This document shows positions 18,301 to 25,479 of a stretch of 34,432 nucleotides of DNA, one piece after another; the stretch's first letter is position 1; the number at the start of each line of letters is the position of its first letter. Source of the stretch: Bacteroidales bacterium. Its GTDB lineage: Bacteria; Bacteroidota; Bacteroidia; Bacteroidales; GCA-2748055. The DNA is taken from NCBI GenBank assembly GCA_021740585.1, contig JAIOZM010000046.1:1-34432 (forward strand), in the 5' to 3' direction. The notes below the pieces were generated by a model. It did no database searches and was not told where the DNA came from. It worked only from the letters and a program-made list of their open reading frames with translations. Both the position numbers and the translations under genes were made by a program.

Positions 18301-18526
18301 ACCCAATACCCTCGACTATATAAAGAATAAGATGATAGACCTTGTTGTAAACATCCCAAAAGACCTTTCTTCAACAGAGCTTTCAAATGACTATTCTATC
18401 AGACGCGGGGCTGTTGACTTTAACATTCCTCTAATTACAAACGCCAGGCTTGCCAGCGCGTTTCTGATCGCTGTTTGCACCCTGGATATTGAAGATGTAA
18501 TGGTTAAGAGCTGGGATGAGTATTGA
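15314..18526 (+). CDS. carB: Carbamoyl-phosphate synthase, large subunit
   Basis: The protein has 1070 residues from the ATG at 15314 ([20 protein letters not shown]); an upstream in-frame ATG would add 11 atypical residues. It makes carbamoyl phosphate from bicarbonate, ATP and ammonia. Two tandem ATP-grasp halves are visible: the first with [14 protein letters not shown] and [13 protein letters not shown], the second beginning [20 protein letters not shown] with [14 protein letters not shown]. A C-terminal MGS-like regulatory domain ends the protein ([27 protein letters not shown]). The small glutaminase subunit gene carA is not next to it. Divergence from argR suggests the arginine-dedicated copy, but this is inference. 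It ends in a hairpin shared with atpG. Confidence 0.96.
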   Translation: [1070 protein letters not shown]

Positions 18527-18571
18527 TTTTATTGTAGGGGCCATGCATGCAAGGCCCCTACAATAAAATCA
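18524..18571. terminator. Bidirectional hairpin between convergent carB and atpG
   Basis: Perfect 19-bp arms (18524-18542 and 18553-18571) enclose a 10-nt loop ATGCATGCAA. Key bases are TTTTATTGTAGGGGCC and GGCCCCTACAATAAAA, giving a GC-rich stem top with an A tract before it and a T tract after it on both strands, as in bidirectional intrinsic terminators. The TGA stop of carB (18524-18526) and the TGA stop of atpG (minus strand, 18571-18569) form the base of the stem and pair with each other. Confidence 0.85.
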
Positions 18572-19456
18572 TCCTTCCAAGGCATTTGCCCCGGATACAA
18601 TTTCCAAAATTTCGTTGGTAATACTGGCTTGTCTGGCTTTATTGTATTCCAGTTTAAGGTCTTTAATCATTTCCGTTGCATTGTCGGTTGCTTTATGCAT
18701 GGCCGTCATTCTGGCGCCGTGTTCAGATGCCACAGAGTCGAGAACCGCTTTAAAAAACTGTAGTTTCAGGCTTTTTGGAATAAGCACCTTAACAAGATAC
18801 TCTTTGGTTGGTTCAAAAATATAATCGGTGAAGGTGTGCATAGAAGATTTTTCTTCCTTTTCTTCTATTTTTATGGGTAAAAATTGCTCATTGGTAAGAA
18901 TTTGAACCGCTGCATTTTTGAATTGATTATATACAATCTCTATACGATTGTATTCACCGCTTAAGAACTTTTCTATAATTTCACTGGCAAGCTTAGATGC
19001 CGAAGCGTGATTTAAATCAGCAAATATCTCGTTATGTATTCCAACAATATTCCTGTCTGTTTTTTTAAAGAAATCCGACCCTTTCTTCCCAATTAGAAAA
19101 AGGTCAACACCATTTTTCTTAGAATATGGCGCAAACTCATTATTTATGAGACTAAGTGTTTTTTTAACTACGTTTGAATTAAACCCTCCGCAAAGTCCTC
19201 TGTTTGAGGTTACAACAACCAATAAAACTTTACCGGTTTCCTTTGCGTTTACATACACATTTTCCTCATCGGCTTTAAGTGCATCACCAAGCGATGAAAG
19301 AACGGATTGCAAATGATTTGCATAAGGTCTGAGTTCAACAATTGCGTCTTGTGCTCTTTTGAATTTAGCCGCCGAAACCATTTTCATAGCAGAAGTAATC
19401 TGCCTTGTAGAAGTTACGGAGGCAATCCGGGTACGTATTTCTTTTAGATTTGCCAT
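18569..19456 (-). CDS. atpG: F1Fo ATP synthase gamma subunit
   Basis: The protein has 295 residues. The gamma subunit is the rotor shaft that couples Fo rotation to catalysis in F1. The N-terminal helix MANLKEIRTRIASVTSTRQI, then TSAMKMVSAAKFKRAQ, and the C-terminal ASEHGARMTAMHKATDNATE, then YNKARQASITNEILEIVSGA, are the family's two coiled-coil helices. VTSNRGLCGGFNSNV is the conserved central motif. It is the last gene of the operon, 19 bp after atpA, and converges on carB. Confidence 0.97.
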   Translation of the reverse strand: MANLKEIRTRIASVTSTRQITSAMKMVSAAKFKRAQDAIVELRPYANHLQSVLSSLGDALKADEENVYVNAKETGKVLLVVVTSNRGLCGGFNSNVVKKTLSLINNEFAPYSKKNGVDLFLIGKKGSDFFKKTDRNIVGIHNEIFADLNHASASKLASEIIEKFLSGEYNRIEIVYNQFKNAAVQILTNEQFLPIKIEEKEEKSSMHTFTDYIFEPTKEYLVKVLIPKSLKLQFFKAVLDSVASEHGARMTAMHKATDNATEMIKDLKLEYNKARQASITNEILEIVSGANALEG

Positions 19457-19475
19457 TTATCAGATGGTCAATTAT

Positions 19476-21059
19476 TTAGTTATGTTCATACTTTGCAGAA
19501 ATCTCTTTTGCTACTTTATCAAGCGTTCCGGTTATTTTATCATTATAACTTCCCTCACTAAGCTCTTTAAGAACGTCTTTGTGTTTAGCTTCCATATAAT
19601 CGAGGAAATCTGTTTGGAACTCTTTGATTTTTGTCACAGGTACTTTGCTTAAAAGCCCTTTTGATCCACAATATATAATGGCTATTTGCTTTTCAACTGT
19701 CATAGGCTCATGCAATCCCTGCTTAAGGATTTCCACGTTTTTCGATCCTTTGTCGAGTACCCCCAGGGTAGCAGCGTCGAGATCAGATCCAAATTTAGAA
19801 AATGCTTCAAGCTCACGATACTGCGCCTGATCAATTTTCAAAGTTCCTGCAATCTTTTTCATCGATTTGATCTGGGCGTTTCCTCCAACTCTTGATACAG
19901 AGATCCCCACATTAATGGCAGGTCGCACCCCGGAAAGGAAAAGATTGCTTTCGAGGAATATTTGTCCGTCGGTTATAGAAATTACATTGGTAGGGATATA
20001 AGCAGAAACGTCGCCCGCTTGTGTTTCGATGATAGGAAGAGCCGTAAGTGATCCGCCACCTTTTACCATAGGCTTAAGAACTTCCGGCATATCGTTCATA
20101 TCTCTTGCAATCTTATCGGAAGAAATAATTTTAGCAGCTCTTTCCAACAATCTTGAATGAAGATAAAACACATCTCCCGGATAAGCTTCCCGTCCCGGTG
20201 GTCGACGCAGAAGAAGGGAAACTTCCCTGTATGAAACGGCTTGTTTTGAAAGATCGTCATAAATTATAAGAGCATGCCTTCCTGTGTCGCGGAAAAATTC
20301 TCCAATAGTAGCTCCGGCAAAGGGAGCATAAAACTGAAGCGCAGCAGGGTCAGCGGCAGTAGCGGCCACGATAACGGTATATGGCAATGCGCCTTTTTCT
20401 TCAAGTGTTTTGGCCACATTGGCAATGGTTGAACCTTTTTGTCCAATGGCTACATAAATACAATAAACAGGATTCCCTTTCTCATAAAATTCTTTCTGAT
20501 TTATGATGGTATCAATGGCTACGGCAGTTTTTCCGGTTTGGCGGTCACCAATTATTAATTCTCTCTGACCCCTGCCAATAGGAATCATAGCATCGATAGC
20601 TTTTATACCGGTTTGCAGCGGTTCGGTAACCGGTTGGCGATAAATAACTCCGGGGGCTTTTCGCTCTAAAGGTAATTCATAGCTTACTCCGGGAATAGCA
20701 CCTTTTCCGTCTATCGGTTCGCCAATGGTGTTAATAATTCTGCCCAGGAGTCCTTCTCCCACATTTATTGAGGCAATTCTCTTGGTTCGTTTTACAGTAT
20801 CGCCCTCTTTAATTAAATCGGAAGATCCCAAAAGAACCGCTCCGACATTATCTTCTTCCAGGTTCAGGATAATGCCCATTACCCCACTGTCAAACTCAAC
20901 AAGTTCATTTGCCTGAACTTTTGAAAGTCCGTGAATACGGGCTATCCCGTCGCCTACCTGTAAAACAGATCCGACTTCTTCGAGTTCTACTCCCGTTTTA
21001 AATCCCTGAAGTTGTTTCTTCAGTACTTCAGATACTTCTGCAGGTTTAATATCCGCCAT
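19476..21059 (-). CDS. atpA: F1Fo ATP synthase alpha subunit
   Basis: The protein has 527 residues. The alpha subunit forms the F1 hexamer with beta and carries non-catalytic nucleotide sites. The Walker A motif GDRQTGKT is at 171-178. The conserved [20 protein letters not shown] and the alpha/beta signature [14 protein letters not shown] are present. It lies 16 bp after atpH and 19 bp before atpG. The beta subunit gene atpD is not in this operon; in many Bacteroidota atpD and atpC form a separate unit. Confidence 0.98.
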   Translation of the reverse strand: MADIKPAEVSEVLKKQLQGFKTGVELEEVGSVLQVGDGIARIHGLSKVQANELVEFDSGVMGIILNLEEDNVGAVLLGSSDLIKEGDTVKRTKRIASINVGEGLLGRIINTIGEPIDGKGAIPGVSYELPLERKAPGVIYRQPVTEPLQTGIKAIDAMIPIGRGQRELIIGDRQTGKTAVAIDTIINQKEFYEKGNPVYCIYVAIGQKGSTIANVAKTLEEKGALPYTVIVAATAADPAALQFYAPFAGATIGEFFRDTGRHALIIYDDLSKQAVSYREVSLLLRRPPGREAYPGDVFYLHSRLLERAAKIISSDKIARDMNDMPEVLKPMVKGGGSLTALPIIETQAGDVSAYIPTNVISITDGQIFLESNLFLSGVRPAINVGISVSRVGGNAQIKSMKKIAGTLKIDQAQYRELEAFSKFGSDLDAATLGVLDKGSKNVEILKQGLHEPMTVEKQIAIIYCGSKGLLSKVPVTKIKEFQTDFLDYMEAKHKDVLKELSEGSYNDKITGTLDKVAKEISAKYEHN

Positions 21060-21075
21060 ATTTTTATTTTATTTA

Positions 21076-21618
21076 TCAATACGATTTTTCTAATAAATTC
21101 TTTTTTATTCCGGAGAGAGCAGAGCTTACGCTGGCATCAAATTGCTCATCGTCAACTTTTAAAATGAAGCCTCCAATTATATCCGGATTGATTTTACTGT
21201 TTAGTTCAATTTTTGCATCAAAGACTTTTCCCAGTAAGTTAAGAAATTTCTCCTTATAATCATCCGAAACCTCTGAAGAAACAATAAGCTCTGCCTTTTT
21301 AATACCTTTATGTTTACGATAAAGGCCGACAAAATTTCGCAATATTCCTTCAAGATAGGTTTCTCTGTTATTTGATACTACCAGGTTCAAAAATTTCATG
21401 CTTAAAGGGGAGATGTTCTTTTCATAAACAGTTTCCATCAATTTCTTTTTTTCTGAAGTTTTTATTACCGGGCTCATAAGCATTTCAACAAATCCCGGGA
21501 CTATAAATGCCTCATTAAGCAAACCAACGTCCTTAAAAACCACGTCTAAACTTTTCTCTTCAAGCGATGAAAGGAAAAGTGCCTTAGCATAACGAACCGA
21601 TATTTTACTTTCGTTCAT
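21076..21618 (-). CDS. atpH: F1Fo ATP synthase delta subunit
   Basis: The protein has 180 residues. The delta subunit joins the top of F1 to the peripheral stalk. The N-terminus ISVRYAKALFLSSLEEKSLD is the typical helical start (RYAxALF), and the C-terminal NPDIIGGFILKVDDEQFDAS is the OSCP/delta signature. It lies between atpF (8 bp gap) and atpA (16 bp gap), the standard position. Confidence 0.95.
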   Translation of the reverse strand: MNESKISVRYAKALFLSSLEEKSLDVVFKDVGLLNEAFIVPGFVEMLMSPVIKTSEKKKLMETVYEKNISPLSMKFLNLVVSNNRETYLEGILRNFVGLYRKHKGIKKAELIVSSEVSDDYKEKFLNLLGKVFDAKIELNSKINPDIIGGFILKVDDEQFDASVSSALSGIKKNLLEKSY

Positions 21619-21626
21619 AATCCCCT

Positions 21627-22121
21627 TTAATTCAGTTTAATATCTTTCAGCAGCTTATCTAATAAATCTTTCTGTTCCTTATCGTTAGCTAATTTTTCCC
21701 TAAGGATTTTTTCTGCAATCTCCACCGAAAGGATTGCCACCTGCTCCTTGATTTCATTGATAGCAGAAAACTTCTCATTTTTAATACTTGTTCGGGCCTG
21801 TTCAATAAGCTTTTTAGCTTCGCTCTCAGCTTTTTGCTTTGCCTCTTCAATTATAGTTTCTTTAACCTCTTTTGCCTCCTTAAGTAATGAATCCCTCTCA
21901 TTCCTGGCTTTAATAATTATTTTTTCATTATCGGCTTGTAAAAGAAGCATTTCCTCTTTTGCCTTATCGGCAGAAGAAAGGGCTGCTCGTATGCTTTCCT
22001 CCCTGGTCTTTACGGCATTATTTATAGGTGTCCACGCAAATTTTTTCAGCAGGAAAAGCAAGATTAAAAAAATTAGGGTAGTCCAGACTATCAGTCCTAT
22101 TCCCGGCGTTACAAGATCCAT
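21627..22121 (-). CDS. atpF: F1Fo ATP synthase subunit b
   Basis: The protein has 164 residues. One N-terminal membrane helix (LIVWTTLIFLILLFLLKKFA) is followed by a long charged coiled coil rich in Lys, Glu and Ala (EESIRAALSSADKAKEEMLL, then EAKQKAESEAKKLIEQARTS). This is the peripheral stalk that holds F1 against rotation. The WTPINNAVKTREE motif after the membrane helix is typical. The 118-bp spacer to atpE carries a hairpin, while atpH follows after 8 bp. Confidence 0.95.
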   Translation of the reverse strand: MDLVTPGIGLIVWTTLIFLILLFLLKKFAWTPINNAVKTREESIRAALSSADKAKEEMLLLQADNEKIIIKARNERDSLLKEAKEVKETIIEEAKQKAESEAKKLIEQARTSIKNEKFSAINEIKEQVAILSVEIAEKILREKLANDKEQKDLLDKLLKDIKLN

Positions 22122-22197
22122 ATTTTTTATTATTTAAAGCTTGCCATTTCTATAAAGAATAAAATAAAGCAAGCTGAATTTTTTCAAAAATAAATAC

Positions 22198-22232
22198 AGT
22201 TCGTCTAACAACCAACCGTTATTAGACGAACT
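22198..22232 (-). terminator. Hairpin after atpE, candidate attenuator or processing site
   Basis: On the minus strand, AGTTCGTCTAA and TTAGACGAACT are perfect 11-bp arms (22232-22222 and 22208-22198) around a 13-nt loop, starting 8 bp after the atpE stop. A T-rich tract (TGTATTTATTTTTG) follows. A second, weaker pair AGCTTGC/GCAAGCT flanks the rest of the spacer. Partial termination or stabilisation here would raise atpE output over atpF. Confidence 0.6.
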
Positions 22233-22239
22233 TTGCAAA

Positions 22240-22464
<225 letters not shown>

Positions 22465-22467
22465 TTA

Positions 22468-23583
22468 TTAATGATGGTGCTCTTTGGCGGCTAATCCAAT
22501 AAACAATGCTGAAAGCAATGTAAATACATAAGCTTGCAAAAAAGCAACCAGAATTTCAATACAATCCATAAAAAGCACAAAGGCAATAGATACGGGAGCT
22601 ATAAAGATGCTTTTAAAGATAAAAATAAGCGAAATAAGGCTTAGAATAATAATATGTCCTGCGGTGATATTCGCAAAAAGCCTGATCATAAGGGCAAAAG
22701 GTTTGGAAAACAATCCAATAATTTCCACGGGTATCATAACCGGAGCCAGCCAGAAAGGTACACCCGGTGTGGCGACAATATGCTTCCAGTATGTTTTGGT
22801 TCCGTTAAACTGGGTTATGATGAAGGTAATAAAGGAAAGCACAAAGGTAACCGCAATATTCCCCATTACATTCGCTCCAAAGGGTATAACCGATGGTATT
22901 AAGCCCATTATATTATTGATAAGAATGAAGAAAAATACGGTGAGAAGATAAGGCATAAATTTGGCATATTTTTCTTCTCCGATGTTAGGAATGGCAATAT
23001 CATCTCTGATGAAAAGTATCATGGGTTCCAAAAAGCCGTTAAGTCCGCTGGGGACAGAGAGCTCTTTTTTCCTGTAAATAGATCCCATTCTGATAAAAAG
23101 AATAAGCATAATTAGAGCTGCCACCAACATTCCTGCCACATTCTTGGTTATAGAAAAATCGAGTGGAGACACAATTTCATGATTAGCCAGCTCCTCCCAT
23201 ATTTTTCCGTCTTCTAAATAAAATCCCTTATGATGATGACCGTGTGCGAGTTTAGAAGAAAAGAAGGCCTGTAATCCACTTTCCTTACTATAAAGAATTA
23301 TGGGCAGGGGAACACTTACATGATTACCGTCTGCTTTGGTCCACAAATGCCATTCGTGCGAATCTTTAACGTGATCGATGATAAACAGACCCGGATCGAA
23401 TGTTGCATCGGCAGACTGGCTATGCGAACTACTATCATGACTTCCGGAATCAGAAATCACTGCGGCATGAGTATCCTGTTCGTTAGTATTATGTTGATCC
23501 TGAGCGTTTCCAAAATAAGGAACCAGGCTAAATGTTGCTGAGATAAATGAAACTAAAATCAGTTTTCTATACTTGCTCCCCAT
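22468..23583 (-). CDS. atpB: F1Fo ATP synthase subunit a
   Basis: The protein has about 371 residues. The start is set at the ATG giving MGSKYRKLILVSFISATFSL, which makes a normal signal peptide ending at GNAQ; in-frame ATGs at 23589 and 23604 are possible alternatives. An extra-membrane segment of about 130 residues rich in His, Asp and Ser precedes the membrane helices, a long N-terminal extension also known in other Bacteroidota. The conserved channel arginine lies in LMIRLFANITAGH. The protein ends KEHHH. Subunit a forms the ion half-channels beside the c ring. It overlaps the upstream small membrane gene by 17 bp with this start. Confidence 0.92.
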   Translation of the reverse strand: MGSKYRKLILVSFISATFSLVPYFGNAQDQHNTNEQDTHAAVISDSGSHDSSSHSQSADATFDPGLFIIDHVKDSHEWHLWTKADGNHVSVPLPIILYSKESGLQAFFSSKLAHGHHHKGFYLEDGKIWEELANHEIVSPLDFSITKNVAGMLVAALIMLILFIRMGSIYRKKELSVPSGLNGFLEPMILFIRDDIAIPNIGEEKYAKFMPYLLTVFFFILINNIMGLIPSVIPFGANVMGNIAVTFVLSFITFIITQFNGTKTYWKHIVATPGVPFWLAPVMIPVEIIGLFSKPFALMIRLFANITAGHIIILSLISLIFIFKSIFIAPVSIAFVLFMDCIEILVAFLQAYVFTLLSALFIGLAAKEHHH

Positions 23584-23983
23584 TAACATCAGGTTTAAAT
23601 TCATTTTTAGATTTAAGAATAGTAACAAAAGTAATCAAAAGATAAGAAGTAAATGCCAAATATATTATAAAAAATGTGATGAGAAAAGTAATTGTAAGTT
23701 CATTGTATAGTACAGCATAAATTCCTATAAGGGCAATAAAGAGTAAAAATTTTAATACTATTGCCAAAAGGGTTGCAATTACATTTTTACTTTTAGAAAG
23801 ACTAAGACCTTTGAGAAAAATGGTGGTGGAAATAAATGAAATAATGAGAGCTCCGGTTAGCAGAGTGCTAAGCTGACTGAAAATAAGCGATATATCAATT
23901 TTCTTTAAAATAAAGTATCCTGAAAAAGAAAGTCCAAGATACATAAAAAGCAGGTAGATATAAATCTTAAAATAATCCCTCAT
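23567..23983 (-). CDS. Small four-helix membrane protein of the ATP synthase operon
   Basis: The protein has 138 residues with four predicted membrane helices (about 7-28, 34-55, 66-88 and 93-118) and a charged C-terminus. It has no motif I can name with certainty. Position between the atpZ-like gene and atpB, and its size and topology, match the AtpI-type assembly or ion-transport helper often found there. It starts 2 bp after the previous stop and its end overlaps the start of atpB. A role in c-ring or Fo assembly is inference from context only. Confidence 0.65.
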   Translation of the reverse strand: MRDYFKIYIYLLFMYLGLSFSGYFILKKIDISLIFSQLSTLLTGALIISFISTTIFLKGLSLSKSKNVIATLLAIVLKFLLFIALIGIYAVLYNELTITFLITFFIIYLAFTSYLLITFVTILKSKNEFKPDVNGEQV

Positions 23984-23985
23984 CC

Positions 23986-24228
23986 CTATTTGAATTTTAC
24001 AAAATCTTTTAATGCCACATAAAGAGCTATAAAAACTCCGAATATAGCAAAAAAGATAAGGAAAAGGGGCTTTTCTCTTTGAAATTTCTCGTCGATTTTA
24101 ATTCCGGCCCATACGCTTAACAAAATGATCGCAATCATTTGAAAAGCCATTCCGGTAACCAATCCAAAATTTACGGGTTTGGAATTTTTACTTTTCTTCG
24201 GCGGATTTTTGTACTGGTGCTTTTTCAA
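23986..24228 (-). CDS. AtpZ/AtpI-family membrane protein
   Basis: The protein has 80 residues. A basic N-terminus (KKHQYKNPPKKSKNSK) is followed by two membrane helices (GLVTGMAFQMIAIILLSVWA and FLIFFAIFGVFIALYVALKD) joined by GIKIDEKFQREKP. This is the layout of the AtpZ/AtpI family that assists the F1Fo ATP synthase, with proposed magnesium or calcium transport or assembly roles. The start lies 41 bp inside the 3' end of the bactofilin gene, so the two are probably translated in a coupled way. No ATG closer to the membrane segments gives a complete protein. Confidence 0.8.
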   Translation of the reverse strand: MKKHQYKNPPKKSKNSKPVNFGLVTGMAFQMIAIILLSVWAGIKIDEKFQREKPLFLIFFAIFGVFIALYVALKDFVKFK

Positions 24229-24583
24229 AATTACCAGATTTGGAGCCAGTCATATCACATTTACCGGTAAAGTGAGCGCCCGGTTCAATCGCTAATTTAT
24301 TTGTGGTAATTTCACCTGTAAGTTTTGATCTTGAACGCAGTGAAAGTAATTCTTCAACAAAAACTTTACCATCGACGCTACCTTCCACCTCAAGATTTTT
24401 ACAATGAACTTCTCCTTTAATAATCCCGCTATTCCCAACAATTACCTTACCTTTAGTAGCCATTGTTCCTTTAAGGCTTCCATCAACACGAATATCACCA
24501 TTGGAAGTAATGCTGCCCTCGATTGAGGTTCCGTTTGCTATTAAATTTATCGCCGGATTCTCCATTTCAAAATTCTTTGCCAT
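24188..24583 (-). CDS. Bactofilin family protein
   Basis: The protein has 131 residues. The central ~100 residues form a repetitive beta-helix with short hydrophobic strands and glycine turns (NGTSIEGSITSNGDIRVDGS, then KGKVIVGNSGIIKGEVHC and NLEVEGSVDGKVFVEELLSL). This is the DUF583/bactofilin fold, which polymerises into membrane-associated filaments that organise cell-wall and division proteins. A hydrophilic tail ends the protein. It is the first gene of the ATP synthase run, with a TAnnTTTG element just upstream, and overlaps the atpZ-like gene by 41 bp. Whether it works with the ATP synthase is unknown. Confidence 0.93.
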   Translation of the reverse strand: MAKNFEMENPAINLIANGTSIEGSITSNGDIRVDGSLKGTMATKGKVIVGNSGIIKGEVHCKNLEVEGSVDGKVFVEELLSLRSRSKLTGEITTNKLAIEPGAHFTGKCDMTGSKSGNFEKAPVQKSAEEK

Positions 24584-24606
24584 TTTGTTTTAATTATAAT
24601 GATGTG

Positions 24607-24614
24607 CAAATATA
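24607..24614 (-). promoter_or_regulatory. Candidate -7 element for the bactofilin-ATP synthase run
   Basis: On the minus strand TATATTTG matches TAnnTTTG, 23 bp before the bactofilin ATG. No good TTTG box is found at the usual distance, so support is partial. Confidence 0.4.
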
Positions 24615-24763
24615 GGGATTATTTTTATGAAAAAAACCCGGCTATTCTTACATAAGGTACAAGATCTTCCTGTTTTTTCAGCAGTGTCCGGTAAAACATA
24701 TTAAACCTAAAAAGATGAGGATGTCCAAAAAGTAATAATTAATTTGAAAGTTAATGTTATTTT

Positions 24764-24860
24764 TCTCTGTGCCCCTCTGTTACCTTTGTGTATACTCTGT
24801 GTAACAATTATTTAAAGAATTTCACAGAGTTCCTCAGAGTTGACACAGAGTTCCTCAGAG
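24764..24860. repeat. CACAGAG-type inverted repeat, copy 2
   Basis: The left arm (24764-24806) has CTCTGTG units (TCTCTGTGCCCCTCTGTTAC, then ACTCTGTGTAACAA). The right arm (24821-24860) has the complement (TTCACAGAGTTCCTCAGAGT, then GACACAGAGTTCCTCAGAG). It is related to the element at 2984-3126 but with the arm order reversed. It lies in a gene-poor spacer. Confidence 0.75.
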
Positions 24861-25479
24861 CCTTTTTAGACATTCTCATCTCATGTATTTACCTGACAAC
24901 ATGATTTTTTCAAAAGAAATTATTTACTATATTTAATGGTTGTATTCATTCTCTTATTAATAAAGGGTTTAATAAAATGTTTTTGTGATAAAATCAACTC
25001 TCATATTACAGGGCGTATTCTTATTTATATTCCACAATGTTTTGAATGCCCAAAGGACGAGCATTGGTTCTTGAAGAAGTTGGTTAACCAAGCATGATGG
25101 GAAATACAAGTATTATGCCCACAAATAGAGATAAAAGAGTTGTAACACTTATTCTTGAATAAGGAAAAAATAGGTATCTCTATGATTATGATACTTCTGG
25201 TTATAAGAATTTGCGAGAGAATAACTAGCCTTGCCTATTGGTATCGCTATCGGTCATGACCGACCACACAAGCGGGTGTTTCGTTACGCATTTATTATGA
25301 GGTGTTGGCCGAGTTGGCCGGGGTGTTGGATGTGTAGAAAGGTGGAAAATAACTGAAGTGAAGTTCAAATATTTCTGATAATTTTTGAAGCAGGCTCTAT
25401 TATTTGTAAATATAAGGCCTGAATATGGCAGAAATTTGTGCAGCAGGATCTATTTTGGGGGCAAGGAGTTTCCCTGCTT
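24861..25479. other. Gene-poor spacer
   Basis: I see no convincing gene in this ~620-bp stretch. It holds a perfect 14-bp palindrome TCGGTCATGACCGA (25250-25263), a repeated GTTGGCCG within 25305-25325, and one short frame ending at TAG 25335-25337 that reads SLRIYYEVLAELAGVLDV and looks like the tail of a decayed gene. The 25240-25330 part is richer in G+C than its AT-rich surroundings, which fits a remnant of inserted DNA. No tRNA or CRISPR pattern was seen. Confidence 0.5.

Noticed and set aside
21748-22137. 129-codon plus-strand frame over atpF
   Set aside because: It is antisense to the Lys/Glu/Ala-rich coiled coil of subunit b, which yields Ser/Phe/Leu-rich shadow sequence that only looks membrane-like.
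25094-25165. Small frame MMGNTSIMPTNRDKRVVTLI in the gene-poor spacer
   Set aside because: It is only about 23 codons, without family resemblance, and has no neighbouring gene to support it.
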